Of a DNA stretch of 53,507 bases, positions 1 to 6,279 are shown in pieces. Positions within the stretch are counted from its first letter, which is position 1, and each line of letters begins with the position of its first letter. Origin of the DNA: Bacteroidales bacterium (GTDB lineage Bacteria; Bacteroidota; Bacteroidia; Bacteroidales; F082); assembly GCA_017439405.1 (NCBI GenBank), contig JAFSJF010000032.1:1-53507 (forward strand). Direction: 5' to 3'. Under the pieces are notes generated by a model, which saw only the letters and a program-made list of their open reading frames with translations, made no database searches and had not been told where the DNA came from. The position numbers were made by a program, and so were the translations under genes.

Positions 1-403
1 GGGCTTTGCGATGGCTGGCGTTATGGCAAAGGAAGCAGTATTGGGAGCCGCCGTCGCTCACGTCCTCGATGGTGAAGGGCGGAGTCTTGCTGCTATTCAG
101 CAACTTGAACTCATTGATTTTCAGTTCAATGTCTCCCGTTGGCATATTCGGGTTCTTCGACTCGCGCTCGATGACAGTGCCCTTGGCTTGAATCACGTAT
201 TCGCGTCCGAAGGAACGGGCTTGTTCGAGGAGTTTCGGGTCGCTGCTGCCATCCAAGAAGAGTTGGGTGATGCCATAACGGTCGCGGAGGTCAATCCAAA
301 CGAGGGAGCCTTTGTCGCGGGTGCGCTGCACCCAGCCGGCCAATGTCACTTCCTTGCCGGCGTCGGCAAGACGAAGTTCGCCACAGGTATGTGTTCTGTA
401 CAT
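1..403 (-). CDS. aspS: aspartyl-tRNA synthetase, N-terminal part (runs off the window)
   Basis: This is the start of a class II aspartyl-tRNA synthetase, which charges tRNA-Asp in the cytoplasm. The 134 visible residues cover the N-terminal OB-fold anticodon-binding domain, with the typical stretch [20 protein letters not shown] near residues 25-44 and the linker KTPPFTIED near residue 107. The ATG at 403 sits 8 bases behind an AT-rich leader, and a TAnnTTTG promoter lies at 468-475. From about residue 118 (base 47 downwards) the sequence stops resembling the family: after DGG one expects DDLRMKYRYLDLRR but reads [14 protein letters not shown]. The deviant bases contain CTTTGC...GCAAAG arms like a dispersed repeat seen elsewhere in the window. 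They may be a repeat insertion or an assembly-edge artefact. Identity of the first 117 residues is secure. Confidence 0.93.
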   Translation of the reverse strand, partial: MYRTHTCGELRLADAGKEVTLAGWVQRTRDKGSLVWIDLRDRYGITQLFLDGSSDPKLLEQARSFGREYVIQAKGTVIERESKNPNMPTGDIELKINEFKLLNSSKTPPFTIEDVSDGGSQYCFLCHNASHRKA

Positions 404-410
404 ATATTCG

Positions 411-445
411 AGATTTAAGATTTAAAATTTCAGATTCAAAGATTT
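411..445 (-). repeat. AT-rich leader repeat, copy before aspS
   Basis: In the sense of transcription this reads AATCTGAAATTTTAAATC and lies directly before the aspS start codon. Near-identical blocks precede groES (29023-29055) and glnA (4668-4698), all in the same orientation relative to the gene. Its function is unknown; a shared translation-initiation leader is an inference. Confidence 0.7.
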
Positions 446-467
446 GTTCAAATAATTAATGAAACTG

Positions 468-475
468 CAAAAGTA
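468..475 (-). promoter_or_regulatory. -7 promoter element for aspS
   Basis: The minus strand reads TACTTTTG followed by C, matching the Bacteroidota -7 consensus TAnnTTTG. It sits about 65 bases upstream of the aspS ATG. No clear -33 TTTG was identified. Confidence 0.6.
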
Positions 476-496
476 GTAAAAAAACAAACCAAATGC

Positions 497-832
497 TCAA
501 ACTACGGCCCGCATTAGGCTTTCTTTCACAAAAGCGTTGAGCGAAATGCCTTCTTCTTGGGCTTTGGCTGCTGCCTTGGCGTGAAGTTCGATGGGAATGC
601 GGATGTTGAAACTGCCTGTGTATGACTTATGTAAGGGAAGTCCTTTCTCTTTGCAGAATGCAATATAGTCTTCCACGGCATTGATGAAGTCTTCCTTCAA
701 TTCGGCAAGGGTGTTTCCTTCGTAGGTTACCAAAGTTCCTTTGTCCAAGCCGAGCACTTTTCCATAGAGGGTGTCGCTGTCAAGTTCGGCCTCTATGCTT
801 CCGATAAATCCTTTGTATTTCAGCGTATCCAT
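497..832 (-). CDS. hicB: HicB-family antitoxin
   Basis: The 111-residue protein has the HicB layout. An N-terminal degraded RNase H-like domain (about residues 1-70, with LYGKVLGLDKGTLVTYEGNT) is followed by a C-terminal ribbon-helix-helix DNA-binding segment (FNIRIPIELHAKAAAKA to the end). HicB proteins neutralise the HicA mRNA interferase and repress their own operon. The start ATG at 832 is one base after the hicA stop, so the two genes are translationally coupled, toxin first. It ends 22 bases before the aspS promoter. The family call is firm; activity is inferred. Confidence 0.88.
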   Translation of the reverse strand: MDTLKYKGFIGSIEAELDSDTLYGKVLGLDKGTLVTYEGNTLAELKEDFINAVEDYIAFCKEKGLPLHKSYTGSFNIRIPIELHAKAAAKAQEEGISLNAFVKESLMRAVV

Positions 833-833
833 T

Positions 834-1091
834 TTATATGAGTTTATTATTTATCAAGTAATTTACAATGTCTTTCAAAGCTTTCTCCTTGATGATGCTC
901 GAAGGGTGTGGTTTATGTGCCAAATACTGCATTTGTTTGTCTTTGTTATAGAACCTCACTCTTGAACCTGATGTCTTTCCTTTGTCGTCTTTCTCAAAGC
1001 CGAGTTGAAGAAAAACGGATTCCAATTCGGCGAAAGTGAAGTCCTTGGGCAAACGGCGTATCCTCTCTATCAGTTTTTCCTTTTTGGTCAT
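834..1091 (-). CDS. hicA: HicA-like mRNA interferase toxin
   Basis: This 85-residue protein (start MTKKEKLIERIRRLPKDFTF) is a HicA-type toxin of the dsRBD-like fold, which cleaves mRNA when not bound by HicB. I chose the ATG at 1091 because the longer reading frame would begin upstream at a non-ATG codon inside the promoter-leader. The usual HicA glycine-serine-histidine motif appears here as TSGSRVRF, with arginine where the catalytic histidine normally sits. A different histidine pair (AHKPHPS) lies further on. Related Bacteroides HicA-like proteins, as I recall them, also read GSRVRF, so this may be a subfamily trait and not inactivation. Confidence 0.82.
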   Translation of the reverse strand: MTKKEKLIERIRRLPKDFTFAELESVFLQLGFEKDDKGKTSGSRVRFYNKDKQMQYLAHKPHPSSIIKEKALKDIVNYLINNKLI

Positions 1092-1093
1092 AA

Positions 1094-1114
1094 TGCAACT
1101 ATTTTCCGGTTGCA
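1094..1114. promoter_or_regulatory. candidate HicAB operator (inverted repeat)
   Basis: TGCAAC and GTTGCA form a perfect 6-base inverted repeat separated by 9 bases, between the -7 element and the hicA start codon. HicB antitoxins usually repress from such sites; binding here is inferred. Confidence 0.45.
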
Positions 1115-1120
1115 AAGGTA
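1113..1120 (-). promoter_or_regulatory. -7 promoter element for hicAB
   Basis: TACCTTTG on the minus strand, 22 bases upstream of the hicA ATG and touching the inverted repeat at 1094-1114. Confidence 0.6.
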
Positions 1121-1153
1121 ATAACTATTTCTGGAATACAATAGAGTTTTTAT

Positions 1154-1161
1154 TAATTTTG
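1154..1161 (+). promoter_or_regulatory. -7 promoter element for the YD-like cargo gene
   Basis: TAATTTTG followed by CCGCC, 30 bases upstream of the ATG at 1192. The same TTTTGCCGCC context recurs before the genes at 36299 and about 40277. Confidence 0.6.
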
Positions 1162-1191
1162 CCGCCTATTCACCTAAAACAATCATCAATT

Positions 1192-2853
1192 ATGAAGAAA
1201 ATCATCTTTGTTTTTATCATGGCTTTCGCGACAATCACATTGATGGCGCAACAAACAGACGAACTTACAGAAGCCTTGGACAGCCTCGTCATTACTGACA
1301 TTGACTATGGTTTTGTAAGAGCCAAATTCAACTATGGTTACGACAGCAACAAACGCCTGAACCAAGTCGTTTTCTCGAAAGTGGAGGAATACTCCACCGA
1401 CTTACATTATTACGAAAAGCAGAACTACACCTATGACGACTACGGACGCTGCCTTTCATACACCCATTTCATTTGGGAGAACGGATGGATTGTCGACCGA
1501 AAAACAGACAGCACTTTCAACGCTATGGGAGAGTGCGTTTTCCTTAGGAACTATTCATATAGCAGTTACTTTTCCAACTACGAAAAAAGGGAATACACCT
1601 ACGAAAACGGGAACTGCACGGAACGAAGGATTTATGACGCACACTCTGCCGACACGCTTTGGGAACCATACAACCGCCTCACTTGGGAATATGACGATTT
1701 GGGCAACTGCCTGCAACAAATCGATTATCTTCCCGATGGCAACGAATGGAATTTCAGCACCAAGAGAGTTCACACATACGATGACAGGCATAACCTCGTG
1801 CTTTCGCAAATCTACCATTGGGACGACAATACGCAACAATGGATTCTAAATGAATCCTATACCTCGTACGAATACAATGCCGACAATCTTCTGTTGAGGA
1901 AGTATTATTATCAACCTAACAGAACACAAGAAACGAAATACACATACAATGAACATAACCAAGTGGCTGTGTATTATGATTGCATCGCCAATCCAAACTT
2001 CATCCAAAGCATTGACACCATTATCTATACTTATGACAACCAAGACAGTCTCATCACGAAATACGAATGGTTTTTGAATCACACCAATTTTTCTGATGAG
2101 ATTTATATCTATCTCCATGAATATGAACGGGATGAACAAGGGCGTGTCGTTTTGGAAACAGCGTATCATAATGTTTTTTTTGGAAACAATACGGAACTTT
2201 GGTACCAAAATGAATGTATCTACGACGAACAAGGCCGAGTTATCACCAAACATCTCATAGATTATTCGACTGGTCTCAATTCCAAGGTTGATTATGTGTT
2301 TGACGATGATGGAAACTTGATTCACGAATCGGAATTGTACGACCAATCTCCTTACTGGCACAATTTTTTCTTTGACCAGACTTTTGACTACAGCACACCA
2401 TCCGAAAATATTTTAGGATTGGACAGGGCTTGGAACGATTTCATCCGTTTCATGACCAATCATGAATCACTCATGTTGGAAATCGGCGACCCTTATTATT
2501 ATTGGAAAAACGACCATTTTCCAATCCATCACAAATGGGAATCAGGGACATGGAGGTTCAGCGACCCCGATTTGCCCGATATTATCTGGATTGTCAATGC
2601 AGATGTGGCGTTGTATTATTCCAAGCACTATGAAAGCCTTCCTGAAACGCCAGCAACCAATAACGCCCGCGTTTACAACATTGAAAATGGCTTGGCGGTG
2701 GAAAGCGATGAGCCAGCCGACATTGTGGTTTATGATATGCTGGGTCGCGCCGTGGCGCAAAAGCGACAAACCTTGCACGGCGAGTTTAACCTCAAAGCGG
2801 GTCTTTATGTGGTGAAGGTGAGCGAAACGGCAATCAAGGCGGTGGTGAAGTAG
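1192..2853 (+). CDS. secreted YD-repeat-like protein with T9SS sorting domain
   Basis: The 553-residue product begins with a signal peptide (MKKIIFVFIMAFATITLMAQ, cut probably after MAQ). It continues with many tyrosine-rich short units such as YTYDDYGRC, REYTYENGNC, YEYNADNLL and YTYDNQDSL, about 20-35 residues apart, which resemble YD/RHS-type repeats. The last 65 residues form a type A T9SS C-terminal sorting domain (VVYDMLGRAVAQ, LKAGLYVVKV). It is therefore predicted to be exported across the outer membrane and attached to or shed from the surface. I moved the start to the ATG at 1192, because the upstream part of the frame overlaps the hicA promoter and the signal peptide starts here. 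Ligand and role are unknown. Confidence 0.82.
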   Translation: MKKIIFVFIMAFATITLMAQQTDELTEALDSLVITDIDYGFVRAKFNYGYDSNKRLNQVVFSKVEEYSTDLHYYEKQNYTYDDYGRCLSYTHFIWENGWIVDRKTDSTFNAMGECVFLRNYSYSSYFSNYEKREYTYENGNCTERRIYDAHSADTLWEPYNRLTWEYDDLGNCLQQIDYLPDGNEWNFSTKRVHTYDDRHNLVLSQIYHWDDNTQQWILNESYTSYEYNADNLLLRKYYYQPNRTQETKYTYNEHNQVAVYYDCIANPNFIQSIDTIIYTYDNQDSLITKYEWFLNHTNFSDEIYIYLHEYERDEQGRVVLETAYHNVFFGNNTELWYQNECIYDEQGRVITKHLIDYSTGLNSKVDYVFDDDGNLIHESELYDQSPYWHNFFFDQTFDYSTPSENILGLDRAWNDFIRFMTNHESLMLEIGDPYYYWKNDHFPIHHKWESGTWRFSDPDLPDIIWIVNADVALYYSKHYESLPETPATNNARVYNIENGLAVESDEPADIVVYDMLGRAVAQKRQTLHGEFNLKAGLYVVKVSETAIKAVVK

Positions 2854-2856
2854 AGA

Positions 2857-2897
2857 AATTGAAAATCTTGGGAAAAAACAATTGAAAATCTTGGGAA
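2857..2897. repeat. 18-base direct repeat, two copies
   Basis: AATTGAAAATCTTGGGAA occurs at 2857-2874 and 2880-2897, directly behind the stop codon of the cargo gene. The interval to meaB also holds GGATTGCTTCGC (2907-2918), the opening of the composite repeat found before glnA and groEL. Confidence 0.7.
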
Positions 2898-3030
2898 TTT
2901 TGTTTTGGATTGCTTCGCAAGAAATACGCAGTATTCAACGTAGTTAAATCTTAAAAATCCAATAAAATCGCTGAAAATCATATGTTTATCCAGTTTTGAA
3001 TGGTTTTATTCTTGATTTTTGAAAGATTTC

Positions 3031-3044
3031 TGCCCTTCAGGGCA
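3031..3044. promoter_or_regulatory. perfect inverted repeat upstream of meaB promoter
   Basis: TGCCC-TTCA-GGGCA lies 12 bases upstream of the meaB -7 element, where the -33 region would be. It could be an operator; there is no direct evidence. Confidence 0.3.
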
Positions 3045-3056
3045 TACCAAAATGAT

Positions 3057-3064
3057 TACCTTTG
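3057..3064 (+). promoter_or_regulatory. -7 promoter element for meaB
   Basis: TACCTTTG followed by CAGCC, with the start codon 20 bases further on. Confidence 0.6.
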
Positions 3065-3083
3065 CAGCCGAGAACAACCAACT

Positions 3084-4199
3084 ATGGAATACGAACACTT
3101 TGAAAACCAAACCCATGAATGGGACTCAAACCTGAAAGTCACGGAAGGTGTGGAAAGTCCCGTGCAAGTCAACCCGAATGCGTTGGAACGCCTCCGCCGC
3201 AACCAGCAGCAACTCATGCCGTTGCAATGGTATGTGGACGGCATCCTCGCTGGAGACCGCGTGGCATTGAGCAAGGCTATCACGCTGGTAGAGAGCGCCT
3301 TGCCCAAACATCAGGACTTGGCACAACAGATTATTGCGGCCAGCCTGCCCCATGCGGGAAAGGCCTTGCGACTGGGCATCACGGGCGTGCCGGGTGCGGG
3401 CAAAAGCACTTTCATCGAGGCTTTAGGCGTGCATCTGTGCAACAAGGGACAAAAATTAGCCGTCCTCGCCATTGACCCGTCGAGCCAACGCTCAAAAGGA
3501 AGCATTTTGGGCGACAAGACCCGCATGGAGACGCTTTCGGTGCATCCCAATGCTTATATCCGTCCTTCGGCCTCGGCAGGCACCTTGGGCGGCGTGGCCC
3601 GCAAGACAAGGGAAACGATAATCCTTTGCGAAGCAGCGGGTTATGACACCATTTTCGTGGAAACCGTGGGCGTAGGCCAGTCCGAAACGGCGGTGCATTC
3701 CATGGTCGATTTCTTCCTCCTTATATTAATTAGCGGTGCCGGCGACGAGCTCCAAGGCATCAAACGCGGCATCATGGAAATGGCTGACGGCATCGCGGTG
3801 AACAAGGCCGATGGCGACAACGTGATGCGCGCCAACCGCGCCGCCGCCGAGTGCAGAAACGCTTTACATTTGTTTCCCTTGCCCGAATCGGGACAAGAGA
3901 CCAAAGTGCTGACTTGCTCGGCCCTGACGGGTTTCCAGATCGACGAGGTGTGGCAGATGGTGGACGACCATGTGCAGGCCATCCGCGACAACGGCTACCT
4001 TTACAGGAAACGTGCCCAACAAGACGTGCAGATGATGTACGACACGATGGATGCCGCCTTGAAGAACGACTTCTACCAAAACCAATTGGTCTCCGACCTG
4101 TTGCCCTTGGTCGAGAGCGACGTGCGCGGCCAGCGGATGAGCGCCTACATCGGGGCGCAAAAGCTGTTGGACGCTTATTTCAATATGCTGAAAAAGTAA
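3084..4199 (+). CDS. meaB: methylmalonyl-CoA mutase-associated GTPase MeaB (ArgK/LAO family)
   Basis: The 371-residue cytoplasmic P-loop GTPase belongs to the MeaB/ArgK family, which loads and protects the B12-dependent methylmalonyl-CoA mutase. The Walker A GVPGAGKST is near residue 101. The family signature DPSSQRSKGSILGDKTRM follows, then VETVGVGQSE as the Walker B/switch region and NKADGDN as the base-specificity motif. The C-terminal helical dimerisation arm ends in GAQKLLDAYFNMLKK. The start at 3084 is the first ATG after the promoter; the frame is open further upstream but across the -7 element. No mutase subunit genes are in the window, so the partner must be elsewhere. Confidence 0.93.
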   Translation: MEYEHFENQTHEWDSNLKVTEGVESPVQVNPNALERLRRNQQQLMPLQWYVDGILAGDRVALSKAITLVESALPKHQDLAQQIIAASLPHAGKALRLGITGVPGAGKSTFIEALGVHLCNKGQKLAVLAIDPSSQRSKGSILGDKTRMETLSVHPNAYIRPSASAGTLGGVARKTRETIILCEAAGYDTIFVETVGVGQSETAVHSMVDFFLLILISGAGDELQGIKRGIMEMADGIAVNKADGDNVMRANRAAAECRNALHLFPLPESGQETKVLTCSALTGFQIDEVWQMVDDHVQAIRDNGYLYRKRAQQDVQMMYDTMDAALKNDFYQNQLVSDLLPLVESDVRGQRMSAYIGAQKLLDAYFNMLKK

Positions 4200-4201
4200 G
4201 G

Positions 4202-4226
4202 ATTTTCGGAGTTGTATTCCGAAAAT
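4202..4226. terminator. convergent hairpin between meaB and the 74-residue gene
   Basis: ATTTTCGGA and TCCGAAAAT form a perfect 9-base stem with a 7-base loop, directly behind meaB and before the end of the opposing gene. It is A/T-rich on both flanks, so it could terminate either way. Confidence 0.5.
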
Positions 4227-4236
4227 TCCATCAAAA

Positions 4237-4461
4237 TTAGGAATAGGTTTGCGCTTTCTCCTCGTCGCCATTGAGCAGATACAACTCCTGCAAGTTGCGT
4301 AAAACCTCTTCGCGCACATGCTCCTCAGCCTCGGTGAAAGGCCCTTCGCCCAATTTGGACAACACGCGTTCGTATTCCGCTATCAATTCAGGACCTTCCT
4401 CGCCGTTGGCTTCCATCGTCTTGGCGTTGTTGAAGGAAATCATCCAATCTCTTAGTGCCAT
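4237..4461 (-). CDS. small acidic protein of unknown function
   Basis: A 74-residue, glutamate-rich, apparently all-helical cytoplasmic protein (MALRDWMISFNNAKTMEANG at the start). I do not recognise the family. Coding status is supported by its own TAnnTTTG promoter at 4491-4498, an ATG 30 bases behind it, a hairpin after the stop, and a protein-like composition with no signal peptide. The longer frame up to 4509 would start inside the promoter, so the ATG at 4461 is preferred. Confidence 0.65.
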   Translation of the reverse strand: MALRDWMISFNNAKTMEANGEEGPELIAEYERVLSKLGEGPFTEAEEHVREEVLRNLQELYLLNGDEEKAQTYS

Positions 4462-4490
4462 AATGCTTGTTTTTGCGTTGAAATCTCTTG

Positions 4491-4498
4491 CAAAAGTA
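4491..4498 (-). promoter_or_regulatory. -7 promoter element for the 74-residue gene
   Basis: TACTTTTG followed by C on the minus strand, 30 bases upstream of the ATG at 4461. Confidence 0.6.
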
Positions 4499-4570
4499 AG
4501 AAAAACCACAATATGTAGAGGAAAAAACCGCTTTTATTCTTCTTTTGGGCAACGATGACGGAATTATTAC

Positions 4571-4578
4571 TATCTTTG
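4571..4578 (+). promoter_or_regulatory. -7 promoter element for glnA
   Basis: TATCTTTG followed by CGC. The start codon is about 125 bases away, giving a long leader that contains two dispersed repeat modules. Confidence 0.55.
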
Positions 4579-4587
4579 CGCAAAATC

Positions 4588-4662
4588 TGGACTGCTTCGT
4601 GCCTCGCAGTGACGCGAAACGGCAAAAAGTCTCGTGTCCCGTGTCCCGCAGTCCCGTGTCAA
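4588..4662 (+). repeat. GC-rich composite leader repeat, copy before glnA
   Basis: The block begins GGACTGCTTCG, continues through CGCAGTGACGCG and ends in AGTCTCGTGTCCCG plus CAGTCCCGTGTCAA. The same order of modules, in the same orientation relative to the gene, lies between groES and groEL at 28622-28704. A short piece (GGATTGCTTCGC) lies upstream of meaB. Confidence 0.7.
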
Positions 4663-4667
4663 TATTG

Positions 4668-4698
4668 ATTCTTAAATCTTTAAATCTGAAATACAAAT
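4668..4698 (+). repeat. AT-rich leader repeat, copy before glnA
   Basis: The block reads CTTAAATCTTTAAATCTGAA and ends 4 bases before the glnA ATG. It is the sense-oriented counterpart of the blocks before aspS and groES. Confidence 0.65.
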
Positions 4699-4702
4699 CG
4701 TA

Positions 4703-6214
4703 ATGGACCAAAGAATTGCCATGAACCCCAATCGTCTGGTGCAGTACCTCCAGAAGCCTGCAGCAGAGTTCACTCGCGCCGACATCATCCGTTATTGCGA
4801 GGAAAATGAAATCGAATTCGTCAACTTCCACTATTGTGGCTGGGACGGCAAGCTGAAAACCCTCAACTTCGTGATTCACAGCGCCGAACACCTTGAGAAC
4901 ATCCTCACCGCTGGTGAACGCGTCGACGGCTCGAGCCTCTTCCCCTTCATCGAAGCCGGAAAGAGTGACCTGTATGTGGTGCCGAAGTACAAGACCGCCT
5001 TCCGCAACCCCTTTACCGAAGTGCCTACCGTCGACATCCTCTGTTCGTTCTACAACCGCGACGGCGAGCCTTTCGAAAGCTCACCCGAACACATCCTTCA
5101 CAAAGCTCACGAAGTGTTCAAGAAAACCACGGGCTTGCAAATGGAAACGATGGGCGAGCTGGAATATTACATCATCGCCGACGACGAGGAAATCTACGAA
5201 GTGCCCGACCAAAAGGGCTACCACGAGAGTGCCCCGTTCAACAAGTTCACCGAATATCGCGTGGAGGCCATGCGCCTCATCGCCCAAGCTGGTGGCTTGA
5301 TTAAATACGGTCACTCCGAAGTGGGCAACTTCACCCACGACGGCAAGATATACGAACAGAACGAAATCGAGTTCCTGCCCACCAACATCGAGGATGCCGC
5401 CGACCAACTCGTGGTCGCCAAGTGGATCATGCGCCAGTTGGCCTACGAATATGGTGTCACCTTGACCTTCGCCCCGAAGATCACTGTGGGCAAGGCCGGA
5501 TCGGGAATGCACGTCCACTGCAAGTTCACGAAGGACGGCAAGAGCGTGATGGTCAACAAGGGTGAACTCAGCGACTACGGCAAGAAAGCCATCGCCGGCT
5601 ACATGGACGCTGGCACTTCGCTGCCTGCCTTCGGCAACCCCAACCCGCTGTCGTTCCTCCGCTTGGTGCCTCATCAGGAAGCCCCGACTTCGCTGTGCTG
5701 GTCTTATTCAAACCGCAGTGCCTTGGTGCGTGTGCCGCTCGGCTGGATCAACAATGGCAAGGACATGGCCGCCAACGCCAACCCGCTGGAGAAGAAGTCG
5801 AACAAGGATTTCAGCGAGAAGCAGACCTTCGAATGGCGCGCCTCCGACGGTTGCGCCGACATGTACCTGCTGATGGCCGCCCTCTGCGCCGCCGCCCGTC
5901 ACGGCTTCGAGATGCCCAACGCGCTTGAAGTCGCCGAAAAGACCTACGTCGGCCTCGGCGTCAACATCCACGACGACAAGAACAAGAAATTGCAGGAGTC
6001 GCTGGAACAACTGCCCGACAGCTGCGTGGCCGCCGCCAAGGAACTGGCCAAGGACCGCGAGATCTACACCGCCAAGGGCGTGTTCTCCGACAGCATCGTC
6101 GACTATATGATCAAGTTCCTCACCAACTTCAACGACGCCAACCTCCGCAAGGAACTCGGCAACGACACCGAGAAGATTTTGAAATTGGTGAAGGACAACA
6201 TTCATGTGGGATAA
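4703..6214 (+). CDS. glnA: glutamine synthetase, type I-like
   Basis: The 503-residue cytoplasmic enzyme makes glutamine from glutamate, ammonia and ATP, the main ammonium assimilation step. The N-terminal beta-grasp domain has NFHYCGWDGKLKTLNF near residue 39 and ERVDGSSLFPF near 71. The catalytic domain follows with ELEYYI near 150, YEQNEIEF near 220 (metal-binding glutamates), GSGMHVH near 263 and SNRSALVRVP near 336. Length fits the 470-500 residue class. An in-frame ATG at 4721 is an alternative start, but the leader block ends right at 4703. Regulation by the long repeat-bearing leader is possible and untested. Confidence 0.95.
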   Translation: MDQRIAMNPNRLVQYLQKPAAEFTRADIIRYCEENEIEFVNFHYCGWDGKLKTLNFVIHSAEHLENILTAGERVDGSSLFPFIEAGKSDLYVVPKYKTAFRNPFTEVPTVDILCSFYNRDGEPFESSPEHILHKAHEVFKKTTGLQMETMGELEYYIIADDEEIYEVPDQKGYHESAPFNKFTEYRVEAMRLIAQAGGLIKYGHSEVGNFTHDGKIYEQNEIEFLPTNIEDAADQLVVAKWIMRQLAYEYGVTLTFAPKITVGKAGSGMHVHCKFTKDGKSVMVNKGELSDYGKKAIAGYMDAGTSLPAFGNPNPLSFLRLVPHQEAPTSLCWSYSNRSALVRVPLGWINNGKDMAANANPLEKKSNKDFSEKQTFEWRASDGCADMYLLMAALCAAARHGFEMPNALEVAEKTYVGLGVNIHDDKNKKLQESLEQLPDSCVAAAKELAKDREIYTAKGVFSDSIVDYMIKFLTNFNDANLRKELGNDTEKILKLVKDNIHVG

Positions 6215-6231
6215 TTTTCCGGTATAATCTG

Positions 6232-6259
6232 GTAGAGACGTAGCGCGCTACGTCTCTAC
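6232..6259. repeat. perfect 28-base palindrome, GTAGAGACG family (intergenic copy)
   Basis: GTAGAGACGTAGCG is followed immediately by its exact reverse complement, 17 bases after the glnA stop and 20 before the next start codon. It can fold into a strong hairpin and may end the glnA transcript. The same outer arms occur inside a coding region at 45963-46000. Confidence 0.85.
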
Positions 6260-6279
6260 AAACCGACCGAAAACGAGAA

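Noticed and set aside
3851-4240. Alternative plus-strand frame at the end of meaB
   Set aside because: Overlaps the conserved meaB C-terminus and has no independent support.
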